Positions 17,035-26,177 of a DNA stretch of 34,983 nt are shown in pieces. Below the pieces are notes generated by a model that was not told the origin of the DNA, did no database searches, and saw only the letters and a program-made list of their open reading frames with translations. Source of the DNA: a virus; the IMG/VR virus record IMGVR_UViG_3300045135_002424, positions 1 to 34,983 of that record. The stretch is one strand, 5' to 3'. Position 1 is the stretch's first letter. Each line of letters opens with the position of its first letter. A program made the translations under genes and the position numbers.

Positions 17035-17694
17035 TTATCCTTTAAACAGGTTGCCTGTTGCACCAGCTACGCCCTCACCTGCTGCCGCCATCGCACCTTG
17101 GGCTGCGTTAGCTGGGTTAGCTTTTAAGAAAGCGCCCGCTACTTGACCCACACCGCCTACTAATGCTTGAGTGGCTTCTTGTCTTGCAATATTTGCTGCA
17201 GCCAATCGCTGTTGGCTCATTCCTAATTCCGTTTCGTATTGTTCGCGCTTCATTTGGCGTGATAGCATATCGCCCTCGCGTTCCATAGATTGAAGCTGTC
17301 CAGCCATCTGCGCTTGTGCTTTCTGATTACCCGCTTCTTGACGAGCGATATCAGCGGAAGCTGCTTGTGCGTTTTGAGATTGTTGATTCGCCATGGCTTG
17401 CGCAAGGGCTGCAATACCAGACCCACCAGCCGCACCTTGCATGGCTTGCATAGTGTTAGCCATACCCTGGGCTTGCTGCTGAGCTGTAAAATCTGCTGCC
17501 TGCGTATTTACCGTAAGGTCTTCATAGACGTTTTCCATATTCGCATATGGATTAGATAGGTCTTGATTCTGGTAACGAGCCATGTTCATATCAAACTGCT
17601 GTTGTGCCGCAGCTTGCTCTGCTTTTCTTCGCTTATGCCCGATAATGCCAGATGCAATACCTACACCGCCTTGAATTACACTATCTATTAACAT
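17035..17694 (-). CDS. Ala/Gln-rich internal virion protein (T7 gp14-like position)
   Basis: This 219-residue protein has a short hydrophobic Gly-rich N-terminus (IQGGVGIASGIIG, residues 8-19). A long Ala/Gln/Met-rich helical body (about 20-175) follows, then a Gly/Ala-rich hydrophobic C-terminus (ALVGGVGQVAGAFLKA, about 177-192). Size, composition and weakly membrane-active ends resemble internal virion proteins that form the channel through the cell envelope, such as T7 gp14. It sits after the tail gene and before two larger candidate ejection proteins. It is low in complexity, so similarity searches would be uninformative; the call rests on composition and order. Confidence 0.6.
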   Translation of the reverse strand: MLIDSVIQGGVGIASGIIGHKRRKAEQAAAQQQFDMNMARYQNQDLSNPYANMENVYEDLTVNTQAADFTAQQQAQGMANTMQAMQGAAGGSGIAALAQAMANQQSQNAQAASADIARQEAGNQKAQAQMAGQLQSMEREGDMLSRQMKREQYETELGMSQQRLAAANIARQEATQALVGGVGQVAGAFLKANPANAAQGAMAAAGEGVAGATGNLFKG

Positions 17695-17728
17695 TTTTAT
17701 TCTATTAGTTATAAGTTATTATTACGTA

Positions 17729-20700
17729 TTATTCGCTGCTGATAAATATTTCAGAGTTAACCGCAAAGAGCTCTTTTTTCTCCCCACTGCTAGTTTCCAT
17801 CTTAGTAGAAGCATAGTAGCCAATGATGCCAGAAGTATTCTTCTCAGTGTCCTTGACAAAGAAAACAAAGTCTAAAGTAGAGGGGTCATGTTCGCCGGTC
17901 CAGTCTACAGTAACCGTGTTTCCAGAAATAACCAAGCATGTGCCTACAATTTTAGTTGCATTTGCGTCACTAGTATCTCTAAAGTACACTTTATCGCCCT
18001 TTTGAAGTGACACATTTATAGACGGGAACACAAGGTCATATACCTGATATTGTGTGCCGTCTATAAGCCTATTGTCATCTGTTGATGAAGTTGGGAAACC
18101 TAAGCCTTGTATAGCAAATTCCGCCGTGTCCATGTCGTTAATCGTGGTGGCCAAACCTTTAATATAGTTAAAGTAAAGGTTTTCTTTCTTCTTCCAAGCT
18201 TCAACTTCACCGTCTTGTTGGTCTGTATCAACAAACGCAACCCAACCTGCATCACCTTCATAAGAAAGCGTTTTGAAGTTTTTAATGCTTGACGGTGCGT
18301 CGTTAAACAAAGGTGTAATGCTTGTTTTTTCTTGAGTACCGTAGAAGTTTGAACGAGTTGAATTAGAATGCTCCCACATCTCGCCATCTTTAAACGTGTA
18401 AAACTCATTATTTAAAGAAAGCGATGCTTCAGGATAAAAGCTTAAGCGAGAAACCCAACCATCAGCTTTTTCTTTGAATATAGTACTTTCGTCATCAATA
18501 GCTAATACGTAGCCGCCGTTGCGATCATCGTAGCCCCCGAGTGCTTTTGATGCTATTTTTAGCTTATCAGTAAAGTAATCAGACATGCCTTTATCAGCAA
18601 TCTCCGTAATACCGTCTCTAGATAGTCTAATTACAGTTCCTCTTGCTTTGTCTGTAAAGTAAGCTCTGAAACCATACGATGCAAACGATTCGGGGTTTTT
18701 GGATATACCAAACTCTCCCGCGTACGGTATCGCTTGTCCAAGCACATTGTTATTAGAAGTGACGTTGGCGTTTCCATCTGCGTTATATAATGCGTCTTTA
18801 TTGGCTAGAACACGGAATATTTTGTCCTCTAGCATTGTTACTAAATCACCATCTCTAGCGTGCAATTTCTGAATTGTACCATAGGACGGGTTAAAATCTT
18901 TTGTAATGTTCTCTGCTATCAAGAACTGATTCAAATCGTTTATACCGCTAATAGAGTTAAACAAACCTGAGAATATCATGCTTGATCCCTTACGCTCTTC
19001 TTTGTACTGCGTTTCTATAATAGACGACGCTTTTGTACCCTTGTCAATTGTAGGTGCATTAAAGTCATCGCGTATACGGTTTGATTCAACACCATTACCA
19101 AAGCTGTAGCAGTTAAAGTAATCTAGTGTTTGAGTCGAGCTGTGATTGGCTATTGGAATAGCCTTGGATGCTTCGTAATAAATATCAATATCTATAGCCT
19201 CAGCAGGCTCCGTTTCAAAAATCGCAGGGTTGCCGCTAGAAAGAACGGTATTATTGCTCGTAAGTATTCGATCCCAATCTGTTGCTCTTTCAAATATTTC
19301 AAAGTTATAGGTATCAGCGGTAGGGTTGCCGGTTGTCCAGTCATTTGGATCGTTAATAAGGTCCTCTGTAAAAACAATACGCTTAAATATATTAACATCC
19401 TCTGCACTTAAGCTCCCAGCTGAAGCTGAGGAACCCGGCCTTTGGCTAACTGTAGTTGTTACGGATTCTATTTTATAATAATGGCCGGCGCCATCGTTAA
19501 CAAATTTAATAAAATTACCAGCTTTTAAACCACTATCAAACCATGGTTGCCCGGTAGGAGCCGCTGCAGACGCCGGCGACGTGTCTAAGTTGCCATTGCT
19601 ATCAACCCCGTCTCCAAAAGGCGCATAATAAACATAAAAATCGTCACTGCCCTCCGCTGGAGTATACAAACTGGCTGTTGTGCCGTATTCCGCAAATGAA
19701 TAAGATGCAGGCTCTGCAAAGCCATCATCAGGATCGTCGCCATGAGTTAGTTCAGATACGTTTGAATTATATATTTTATCATACGCGGGATCTAACTGAA
19801 CAAGATTATTTATAATATGCTCGTCAAAAGCGGGGTTTCTTTTAATCTTAGCAAAGAATTTTCCTTTGTATTCTTTTTTAAATACACTTTTGTATTGATA
19901 AAGCTGACACATAAACTCATCATTCTGAGCTAAATCAAACAAAAATCCAGCATCATCACCAAACCCTTCTTCTAAGTATATTTCATACTCACCATAACCA
20001 ACGGCAGTTGAACCATTATTTATAATTATTGTTTTTCCGGTATACCCGCCTTCTTTAATTTTGTAATAATCACTTCCGCTTTCCCCAGCTTTCCATACTC
20101 TTAAATATATATCTTCAGTAAATGCTTCAAAAAAGTTCTTATTACTTTCCCAATCTTTAACCGCAACAGCGGGGGAAGGCAATGCCTCTTCTCTAATTGG
20201 ACCTGCAAATTTAATGTATTTCCAGCCTTTTTCGGGTCTTGAGTTTCTTATTTTTACATTATGTTGCGCAACCTGAACACGTTCTTGAACAATATCGTCT
20301 GGAGCTTCATTAGAAATATCTAATACTTTAAAGCGCGCTTCTTCATCAATAGCATTATTAGTGTCGTGCTCTTTTTTAAGCACTAAAAATCCACCTTCTC
20401 TAAGTTTGTTTCTTTCGGCAGAAGGGAAGGATAGCCATACGTTCCCATCGTCGGAAGCATAAAATCTATCTAATGCCATATTATAATATTCATTAGAAAT
20501 ATCTTTAATGAATATTTTAAAATAATCCGCAAAAGCAGGTGCGGCTGTAGATATAGTCGTGCTTAGAGAAACTTTGTTTTTTGCATTTGATTTTGGCAAG
20601 GTAATAGCGCCGGTGTCGCATGTAAAAACAGGTGTTTCACGCCCGTATTTATCACCATAAACTACGCCTAGCTGATACGTTCTCATCGATTTTATAGACT

Positions 20701-22135
20701 CCTTAGGATTGCCTATATCGCCATGTGCGGCCGCTGTTTTTGAAACCGTAAATGTTGGAGAAATATCTACATCGCCGCTGGTCTTTAAATTAAAGTTTTG
20801 TAGGTAATTACCGTAAACTAATCTATTGCCAATAAGCTCTTGCGCTAATGCCCTCCGAGGTACATTATCCCACGGCCTAAGTATTTGATTAGCCGGCAAT
20901 ATATTACCAATAAGCTCTGTCGTAATTTCATATTCGCTAAGAGACGTGGGGATATCATCTACTTTATATACCGCCGCCGAATTTGCTTTTTTAAACAAAA
21001 TTTCAATACGTTCTACATCTGCCGTAATATCATCGTCTAAGTCCTCTAATGTAAGTTTTCTAAGATTATTAGACATACCTATATTATGAGCTTGCGCGGA
21101 ATTATATCCGAAAGAATTGCCAATAAATGCAACTTTAGAAAACGGCGAGAATGTTGAGTATTGGCCGTCTTTATATTTCCATCTATAAGCAAATCTAACA
21201 AACTCAAATTCAAACATAGGAGGGTCTTCCTCTCTGATAGCGGACCATGTGTACGAAAAACTTAAAAGATTGGCGGATATGCTTATAATATTTGCCGTAA
21301 CGTTACTACCTTGTATTGCGGTAACTTGAATTCTTACTCTAAATTCGTCCTCAAAGTTATTGTCGTTTGTTTTACTAGCGTCTAAAGAAATAGTGTCGCC
21401 AACAATCCAGTTTGGCGCCGCGCTAAATGTAAGAGTAACACTGTCTCCGGCTTCTAAAAACGGGCTTCTAAAATTTTTATTTACGGTTACGGGGTTAATA
21501 CCTAATCCTACCGTACTGCCGCTTCTGCGGGTCGGGCGCATGTTTAGTGTTGGCGGATTACGCGGTCCTTTCTTAATAACAGTTATATCGTCTGCAACAA
21601 AAGACCTGCCGTAAACAGTTGTGTGTGTATTAAGCGTAGCGCCGCTTTGTGCAGACCCAGCTTTAAACGTTTCAATGTTTATAATTCTAGGCTCGTTTAA
21701 ATTATCGGTCCATGCCAATAACCCTTCAAAAACATTAATACCGGTTATATAATAATCAGTGCTAAAGTTTAGCTCGCTACCTGTATCGACTAGAATTGGC
21801 GCAATAATGCCCGTGCTTTGGTCGTACTCCATAATAGCATCAACGCTGCTACTTGTTATAAACCAATATATTTTTTCGTTTTGAGAGTCTGCAATTGCAC
21901 CAATACATTCAGCACTATTGCCAAGCCCAAAATTAGAGTTCCAAGTTGCGTTACCTGATGTTCTTTTGTTTATTAGCGTATTACCTAATATGTTCTCAAC
22001 AGCGCCGACGTCTGAACCTTCCGATGTAGATATCTGGATATTCAAAGCGTCACGATATTGGCCGTTGGGCACAAGTCTCTCATCGAGATCCTTGTTCATC
22101 TTGCCCTGGACAAAATTGTGCTTTAACTTTGGCAT
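17729..22135 (-). CDS. large tail / tail-stabilisation structural protein
   Basis: This 1468-residue protein begins HNFVQGKMNKDLDERLVPNG and continues YRDALNIQIST-EGSDVGAVENILGN. That N-terminus is typical of a tail protein family that I remember from marine and Bacteroidota podovirus-like phages, functionally comparable to the T7 gp12 tail-nozzle proteins. A second recognisable stretch near residues 1230-1280 has NEFYTFKDGEMWEHSN and FYGTQEKTSITPLFNDAP. The bulk is beta-rich, with many short strands and Gly-Asp turns, as expected of a nozzle with propeller-like blades. It is much longer than T7 gp12 (about 790), so extra domains, perhaps fibre docking or receptor contact, are likely. Three bases separate it from the upstream connector gene. 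No lyase or hydrolase motif is obvious. Confidence 0.75.
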   Translation of the reverse strand: MPKLKHNFVQGKMNKDLDERLVPNGQYRDALNIQISTSEGSDVGAVENILGNTLINKRTSGNATWNSNFGLGNSAECIGAIADSQNEKIYWFITSSSVDAIMEYDQSTGIIAPILVDTGSELNFSTDYYITGINVFEGLLAWTDNLNEPRIINIETFKAGSAQSGATLNTHTTVYGRSFVADDITVIKKGPRNPPTLNMRPTRRSGSTVGLGINPVTVNKNFRSPFLEAGDSVTLTFSAAPNWIVGDTISLDASKTNDNNFEDEFRVRIQVTAIQGSNVTANIISISANLLSFSYTWSAIREEDPPMFEFEFVRFAYRWKYKDGQYSTFSPFSKVAFIGNSFGYNSAQAHNIGMSNNLRKLTLEDLDDDITADVERIEILFKKANSAAVYKVDDIPTSLSEYEITTELIGNILPANQILRPWDNVPRRALAQELIGNRLVYGNYLQNFNLKTSGDVDISPTFTVSKTAAAHGDIGNPKESIKSMRTYQLGVVYGDKYGRETPVFTCDTGAITLPKSNAKNKVSLSTTISTAAPAFADYFKIFIKDISNEYYNMALDRFYASDDGNVWLSFPSAERNKLREGGFLVLKKEHDTNNAIDEEARFKVLDISNEAPDDIVQERVQVAQHNVKIRNSRPEKGWKYIKFAGPIREEALPSPAVAVKDWESNKNFFEAFTEDIYLRVWKAGESGSDYYKIKEGGYTGKTIIINNGSTAVGYGEYEIYLEEGFGDDAGFLFDLAQNDEFMCQLYQYKSVFKKEYKGKFFAKIKRNPAFDEHIINNLVQLDPAYDKIYNSNVSELTHGDDPDDGFAEPASYSFAEYGTTASLYTPAEGSDDFYVYYAPFGDGVDSNGNLDTSPASAAAPTGQPWFDSGLKAGNFIKFVNDGAGHYYKIESVTTTVSQRPGSSASAGSLSAEDVNIFKRIVFTEDLINDPNDWTTGNPTADTYNFEIFERATDWDRILTSNNTVLSSGNPAIFETEPAEAIDIDIYYEASKAIPIANHSSTQTLDYFNCYSFGNGVESNRIRDDFNAPTIDKGTKASSIIETQYKEERKGSSMIFSGLFNSISGINDLNQFLIAENITKDFNPSYGTIQKLHARDGDLVTMLEDKIFRVLANKDALYNADGNANVTSNNNVLGQAIPYAGEFGISKNPESFASYGFRAYFTDKARGTVIRLSRDGITEIADKGMSDYFTDKLKIASKALGGYDDRNGGYVLAIDDESTIFKEKADGWVSRLSFYPEASLSLNNEFYTFKDGEMWEHSNSTRSNFYGTQEKTSITPLFNDAPSSIKNFKTLSYEGDAGWVAFVDTDQQDGEVEAWKKKENLYFNYIKGLATTINDMDTAEFAIQGLGFPTSSTDDNRLIDGTQYQVYDLVFPSINVSLQKGDKVYFRDTSDANATKIVGTCLVISGNTVTVDWTGEHDPSTLDFVFFVKDTEKNTSGIIGYYASTKMETSSGEKKELFAVNSEIFISSE

Positions 22136-22138
22136 GTA

Positions 22139-23050
22139 TTAGTGTTTAATCCATTTAGACTGATTTCTCATTACCTGTGCAAGTTCCTCAATTTTAAGGT
22201 TTGACATGCGTAGCTTTGCAGTTCTTTTGGCTGCGAACGCTTCTTTCTTAAAGCGCGCTACTAGGTATTCTTGAGTATTAGCTCTTGTCGCCAGAATAGC
22301 GTGAGCAATATATTTGTACATAGCTTCTTCGGCAAACTTGTGCACTCGCATTTCTTCGTCTGTGCCAAGGCTGTCGCTAATGTATTTTAGAGTTATAACT
22401 TTGTTAACAAGGTTTGAACTAAAGTGCGCAATACCTTTTAGGCTATCAATATAAAATATACCGTTAGCTTGTGATCTTTCTGGGTCTAAACCGTATCTAC
22501 GCCCAAATCGATATAAGTTAAACAGCTCAGATGTGCTGAGGTCTAGTTTTTTACCGCTTGCTGACGCTGCATTCGCGCCTTCAAAGTTTTTAAGCGTTTC
22601 GGATTTATCTGCATAGAGGAGATCGCCCGCACCGCTAAACGTATATTCGTAATCGGAATCTTGTGTGATTGCGCTTGGATTGCTTGTATCTCGCGTAGGG
22701 TAAATAATGTGTTCACCCCCGTCATCATCCGTCCATGAAAATCTAACATAGTTAACATAATCTTGAGGCAGAATCATTTCTAATGCTGGCCCTAATTCTA
22801 TTTCTATTGCTTTTTCTGAAGGAAGTGTGTCAAACGAGAATTCTTGTAAAGCACGCTGAGCATGAAATGCAACATCGGTTCGTTTGATTTTAGAAATAAT
22901 TTTATCTTCGCCCACATAAGCAATAATGAAATTGTTTATAATATCTTTTAGGGTAATAAACTGGTAATCACCGTAATTTTCATCGCCACTATTCCAGCTG
23001 TTATCCGCACCCTGGTAATAGGCTTTTTGCGTTTCGTTTATTAGTCCCAT
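22139..23050 (-). CDS. head-tail connector / tail tube protein
   Basis: This 303-residue structural protein has a helical N-terminus (TLKDIINNFIIAYVGED, DVAFHAQRALQEFSFDTL). A beta stretch follows (KAIEIELGPALEMILPQDYVN then VRFSWTDDDG), and the helical C-terminus ends in a basic segment. The AFHAQRALQEFS and LPQDYVNYVR patterns are familiar from marine phage structural proteins placed next to the large tail protein, equivalent to T7 gp11 or P22 gp4 adaptors. Position (capsid, unknown, connector, this, nozzle) supports the role. It is separated by three bases from the genes on both sides. Which ring of the neck it forms cannot be decided from sequence. Confidence 0.65.
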   Translation of the reverse strand: MGLINETQKAYYQGADNSWNSGDENYGDYQFITLKDIINNFIIAYVGEDKIISKIKRTDVAFHAQRALQEFSFDTLPSEKAIEIELGPALEMILPQDYVNYVRFSWTDDDGGEHIIYPTRDTSNPSAITQDSDYEYTFSGAGDLLYADKSETLKNFEGANAASASGKKLDLSTSELFNLYRFGRRYGLDPERSQANGIFYIDSLKGIAHFSSNLVNKVITLKYISDSLGTDEEMRVHKFAEEAMYKYIAHAILATRANTQEYLVARFKKEAFAAKRTAKLRMSNLKIEELAQVMRNQSKWIKH

Positions 23051-23053
23051 TTA

Positions 23054-23740
23054 TTAAGCTTTTTCTTGTTGAGTGTTTTGAACTTCCATTTGGTTACCAA
23101 CTTGGTAAACTTGAAGTTCTTTAATAGAAAGCCCGGCTAGCTGTAGTATTTTATATACAAGCTCTGTTTCTTCAGAAATATGTAATTCAAAGTCAACTTT
23201 ATTGTTTACATCATAAAGTGCTCGACCTGCAATTTCTTGGTAAGCCCAGTCTACCTTTGCCGGCTTTTTAATATAATTACACGATACGCCCGTAGTTAAT
23301 TCGGAAGTTCCATAGACTTTATAACCATTATTGCTAGCAACAAAGATTGGTCTATCGTTTGTGGGTTTTGTAAGCGGAGATGCATTAATATATAGGTATT
23401 CATTTGCGTTTATTCTTTCTGCTTCAATGCTATTATAGATAATTGTGCCCATGCGATACAAATCGCTGGGTTCGCTCCAGTAGCCATTTGAATACGTCAT
23501 GCTTGCGTTCTTTTCAAAGATATTGATCTTTTCATTTAGAATGTTAAGCATGTCTGAATACTCAGTATCGTTGCCGTGCAATCGGCCGAACTGGTTAATG
23601 TCGTAGAAGTATTGCTCAAAGATGTCCATCTGTGCTTGGTTAGCAAACAAATTGAATTCTTGAGGTGTTACATACCCACGTTGTTCTTTGTTAAGGATAG
23701 CTAATACTCTTTGGTATACTGTATCTACGCTTACTGCCAT
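23054..23740 (-). CDS. neck/connector structural protein
   Basis: This 228-residue protein starts with a helical region (VDTVYQRVLAILNKEQRGY, then TPQEFNLFANQAQMDIFEQY) that I remember as common to connector-type structural proteins of marine phages. The middle is beta-rich (about 90-165, RMGTIIYNSIEAERIN and VYGTSELTTGVSCNY). It ends with a helix (LVYKILQLAGLSIKELQVYQ) and a Gln-rich tail. It lies immediately before the adaptor-like gene and after a hairpin-containing gap. A head-completion or portal-adaptor role is inferred from position; no enzymatic motif is present. Confidence 0.6.
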   Translation of the reverse strand: MAVSVDTVYQRVLAILNKEQRGYVTPQEFNLFANQAQMDIFEQYFYDINQFGRLHGNDTEYSDMLNILNEKINIFEKNASMTYSNGYWSEPSDLYRMGTIIYNSIEAERINANEYLYINASPLTKPTNDRPIFVASNNGYKVYGTSELTTGVSCNYIKKPAKVDWAYQEIAGRALYDVNNKVDFELHISEETELVYKILQLAGLSIKELQVYQVGNQMEVQNTQQEKA

Positions 23741-23767
23741 TTTTTATTTATTTATCTATATTATGTA

Positions 23768-23795
23768 ATTAGGCCGCCTGTTACAGCAGCCTAAT
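23768..23795 (-). other. intergenic RNA hairpin ahead of the tail genes
   Basis: In minus-strand RNA, AUUAGGC pairs with GCCUAAU. The stem extends inward by a U-G wobble, a G-C pair and a short CUG/CAG helix with one bulge and a UAA loop. The same sequence on the plus strand has a C-A mismatch where the minus strand has U-G, so it is built for the leftward transcript. No U-tract follows on the minus strand, so it is more likely an mRNA end-protecting or processing structure, or an attenuator, than a full terminator. Confidence 0.55.
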
Positions 23796-23810
23796 CACAA
23801 AAAGTATGTA

Positions 23811-24665
23811 TTATAGCTGTTTCTCTACGGCTCGTAATACCTCCATGCCCTCATCTGTTTTAAAGTAAGCAGCAAGAGCTGAGTATGGGTGTTCATTAAA
23901 TGGTACTGTCAGCAATTTTCGCCCGTTACTTCCAAACGTAAAGGTTCGCTGATCTTGTGATAACACAATAATTCCCATTTCTGTTGCTCGAATACCAATG
24001 TTTCTCAACATTACGTTATCGTCATTCGCTAAGTCTAAGAACAAATTAGGTTGACGACGAGCAAATATAAGTAAATCGCGTTTGAGCTCCTTAGAAGAGG
24101 CCTCAGATACCGATTTTGAGCCATATTGAGCTCTTAGGATTGCTTCAGCCTCATCTACATCCATAGATTTAGCAATTGTCATTGCTTCAAGTTCTAGCTC
24201 AATCCAGCCGGTTTCGTTTTCAGCGATCTGTTCTGGCTTATATTCCATTATACGTCCATCAAGAGTATATGGGTGGTATAAAGACAATAGCTTTTGAAGG
24301 GCTACATTTTCTTTTGGTACACGAAGAATACCATCTCTAAATACAATACGCCCCAATGTTGCCGTTCCTTCTTGTTCGTCTACAAAAGGCGAAGCCTGAT
24401 TTGTGGCATATCGTAATTCACGCTGATACCCTACTTCTTTATCAAAATACAAAAGAGGGGTGCGTGCGGAATGCACGGTTGGTACAGTATACACTAGAGG
24501 CTTGCGCCCTGAGGTAATTTCGTATAAACGATCTTTATATTCCCAAGTGTCTTGAGGTGGTGCAGGTGCACTTACAGGTGCAGCTACTGTTTGTTCAACA
24601 ACCGCTGGTGCGGGTGTAGTTTTTGGTGCAGCTTTTTTAGCTACAGGTTTTTTAGCTTGTGCCAT
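23811..24665 (-). CDS. conserved phage protein between capsid and tail genes, unknown function
   Basis: This 284-residue protein has a histone-like N-terminal tail (KKPVAKKAAPKTTPAPA, residues 5-21) and then Pro/Ala/Val linkers to about 40. A folded domain follows, with VHSARTPLLYFDKEVG, RELRYATNQASPFVDEQEG and RVPKENVALQKLLSLYHP. The second half is helical, with SKELKRDLLIFARRQPNLFL, and ends NEHPYSALAAYFKTDEG. The middle pattern (YFD..., VDEQ-G, VPKEN-LQ-LLSL-HP) is familiar to me from marine phage capsid-associated genes of unknown role. Placement directly after the major capsid gene, bracketed by two hairpins, suggests a virion protein in high or tuned supply, for example a decoration or internal DNA-binding protein. 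Confidence 0.6.
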   Translation of the reverse strand: MAQAKKPVAKKAAPKTTPAPAVVEQTVAAPVSAPAPPQDTWEYKDRLYEITSGRKPLVYTVPTVHSARTPLLYFDKEVGYQRELRYATNQASPFVDEQEGTATLGRIVFRDGILRVPKENVALQKLLSLYHPYTLDGRIMEYKPEQIAENETGWIELELEAMTIAKSMDVDEAEAILRAQYGSKSVSEASSKELKRDLLIFARRQPNLFLDLANDDNVMLRNIGIRATEMGIIVLSQDQRTFTFGSNGRKLLTVPFNEHPYSALAAYFKTDEGMEVLRAVEKQL

Positions 24666-24692
24666 GATATAATAAAATTAAATAAGGTAATA

Positions 24693-24720
24693 ATTACCCC
24701 CGGCCGAAGCCGAGGGTAAT
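24693..24720 (-). other. very stable UUCG-tetraloop hairpin after the major capsid gene
   Basis: Minus-strand RNA reads AUUACCCUCGGC, UUCG, GCCGGGGGUAAU: a 12-pair stem with a single G-U wobble, closed by C(UUCG)G, the most stable tetraloop type. On the plus strand the wobble becomes a C-A mismatch, so it is meant for the leftward transcript. It starts 16 bases after the capsid stop. There is no T-run after it, so partial termination or protection of the capsid mRNA 3' end is more likely than full termination. Confidence 0.7.
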
Positions 24721-24736
24721 ATTATATTAACTCAGA

Positions 24737-26155
24737 CTATGCTTGAGTTTTCTTCAACAATACGAAGTTGTTAGCAGCTTGAACACAAAGTGCGCGCTCA
24801 GAAAGGAAGTGTACGTTCATTTCATCAGCGTCGCTTGTGTAGTTACCACCTACAGAACCAGTCACCCAAGACTTCATGCGGCGATCTTCTGCTTCAGAAG
24901 CGCGGTAACGCACGTGCAAGAATGGACGAGAAATGTTCTGACCCAACACTTGGTCGTATACTGTAGAAGTACCTGCAGGAACAATAACACCCTCGATGTC
25001 AGCAATGCTACCACGAGTTGTAGAGTCGTTCAAGTATTTCCAGTCAGTTTTGTAGAAGTCGTAAGAACCGCGGCGGAAACCAGAGAATCCTAGGTTCAAA
25101 GCCATATCTTCAGAGTTTTCAAACACACCGTAAGATGTACCGCCGCTACCGTAGTTGTTAGCGCGTGCAAGCATGTTATCAACATCCAAAGCAGTGCGAC
25201 GATCCAAGAACATCATGTTCTCTTCGATAGCACCTTGCTTATCCAATTCCTGAAGGATAACGTCAAAGTCACCCAAACCAGTCAAACCGGTAGTGTTGTT
25301 AAAGTCTTGGTCGTTAAATACCAAACCGCGAGACTCTAGAGCGGCAAACAAACCTTCAGATCCTTCAATCTTAGCAGTGTTACCAAATCCAGAACCTTGG
25401 TTGATAGTGGTTACAGCTTTTTCAGCTTCAACCATGCTCATTTCCAAGTAGTCTTCGAAACGTAGACGAGACTCGTGCTCAGACTTCAAGTACCACAAGT
25501 ATCCAGAAGTACCAGCTTCAGTAGTTACTTCAACCCAACCGATTTGAGCAACATCAGAACCTTTCACGTTGTACTTGTCGCGCAAGATGATTGGTTTGTT
25601 GTCAAAAGTTGTGAAAGAAGCATCGATAGAATTACCAGCACCGCTTGATCCTTTAGTGTACTCAGAACCGTAAACGAATAGTTTAGCGTCAGTAGCTGAA
25701 TCGAAAGAATCGTCCAAGTTACCATCTGCAGTGTCGTAAACAGCGATGTTTACAGTTTGACCAGATACAGAAGTAACGTATGCTTTGTGTGTAACGTATC
25801 CTTTAGATACCACCAAAGTCATACCTGCGCCAATCAAGTGGCCAGAAGGCAAAGTAAGTGCATCACCATCAGCATCAACAGTTACGTTGTCGTATGCGAT
25901 GTGTAGACGTCCTTGCTCTTGCCATACCACGCGGTCAGAAGCCATAGGCATTTCTGCACCAACCATGCGCAAGAATCCAGAGATAGTACGGTTACCGAAG
26001 CGCTCAACTTCTTTTTCGTATACCTCAGGAAGGAATTGTTGTGTAAAGTCCATGTCAGCCACAGACAAATAGTTGTCACCAAACAAGCCCTTAACAGGAC
26101 GTGGAGTTAGGTGAGCTAAGTTAGCCAAAGTACTTGGCGACGTTGCAAAACTCAT
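24737..26155 (-). CDS. major capsid protein
   Basis: This 472-residue protein has a moderately acidic, evenly mixed composition. It starts MSFATSPSTLANLAHL and continues LPEVYEKEVERFGNRTISG, FLRMVGAEMPMASDRVVWQE and GRLHIAYDNVTV. This N-terminal pattern (YEKE-ERFGNRT, SGFLRMV-AEMP, W-EQGRLHIAY) is one I remember for major capsid proteins of marine podovirus-like phages. The remainder has the beta-hinge and spine-helix look of an HK97 fold (EHESRLRFEDYLEMSMVEAE, MMFLDRRTALDVDNML). Placement right after an acidic scaffold gene and before the connector genes supports it strongly. Its codons look more C-rich and regular than those of its neighbours (many aac, ttc, tac, gaa), as expected of a highly expressed gene. 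Confidence 0.85.
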   Translation of the reverse strand: MSFATSPSTLANLAHLTPRPVKGLFGDNYLSVADMDFTQQFLPEVYEKEVERFGNRTISGFLRMVGAEMPMASDRVVWQEQGRLHIAYDNVTVDADGDALTLPSGHLIGAGMTLVVSKGYVTHKAYVTSVSGQTVNIAVYDTADGNLDDSFDSATDAKLFVYGSEYTKGSSGAGNSIDASFTTFDNKPIILRDKYNVKGSDVAQIGWVEVTTEAGTSGYLWYLKSEHESRLRFEDYLEMSMVEAEKAVTTINQGSGFGNTAKIEGSEGLFAALESRGLVFNDQDFNNTTGLTGLGDFDVILQELDKQGAIEENMMFLDRRTALDVDNMLARANNYGSGGTSYGVFENSEDMALNLGFSGFRRGSYDFYKTDWKYLNDSTTRGSIADIEGVIVPAGTSTVYDQVLGQNISRPFLHVRYRASEAEDRRMKSWVTGSVGGNYTSDADEMNVHFLSERALCVQAANNFVLLKKTQA

Positions 26156-26177
26156 TGTTTAATTATTTTTTAATGAA

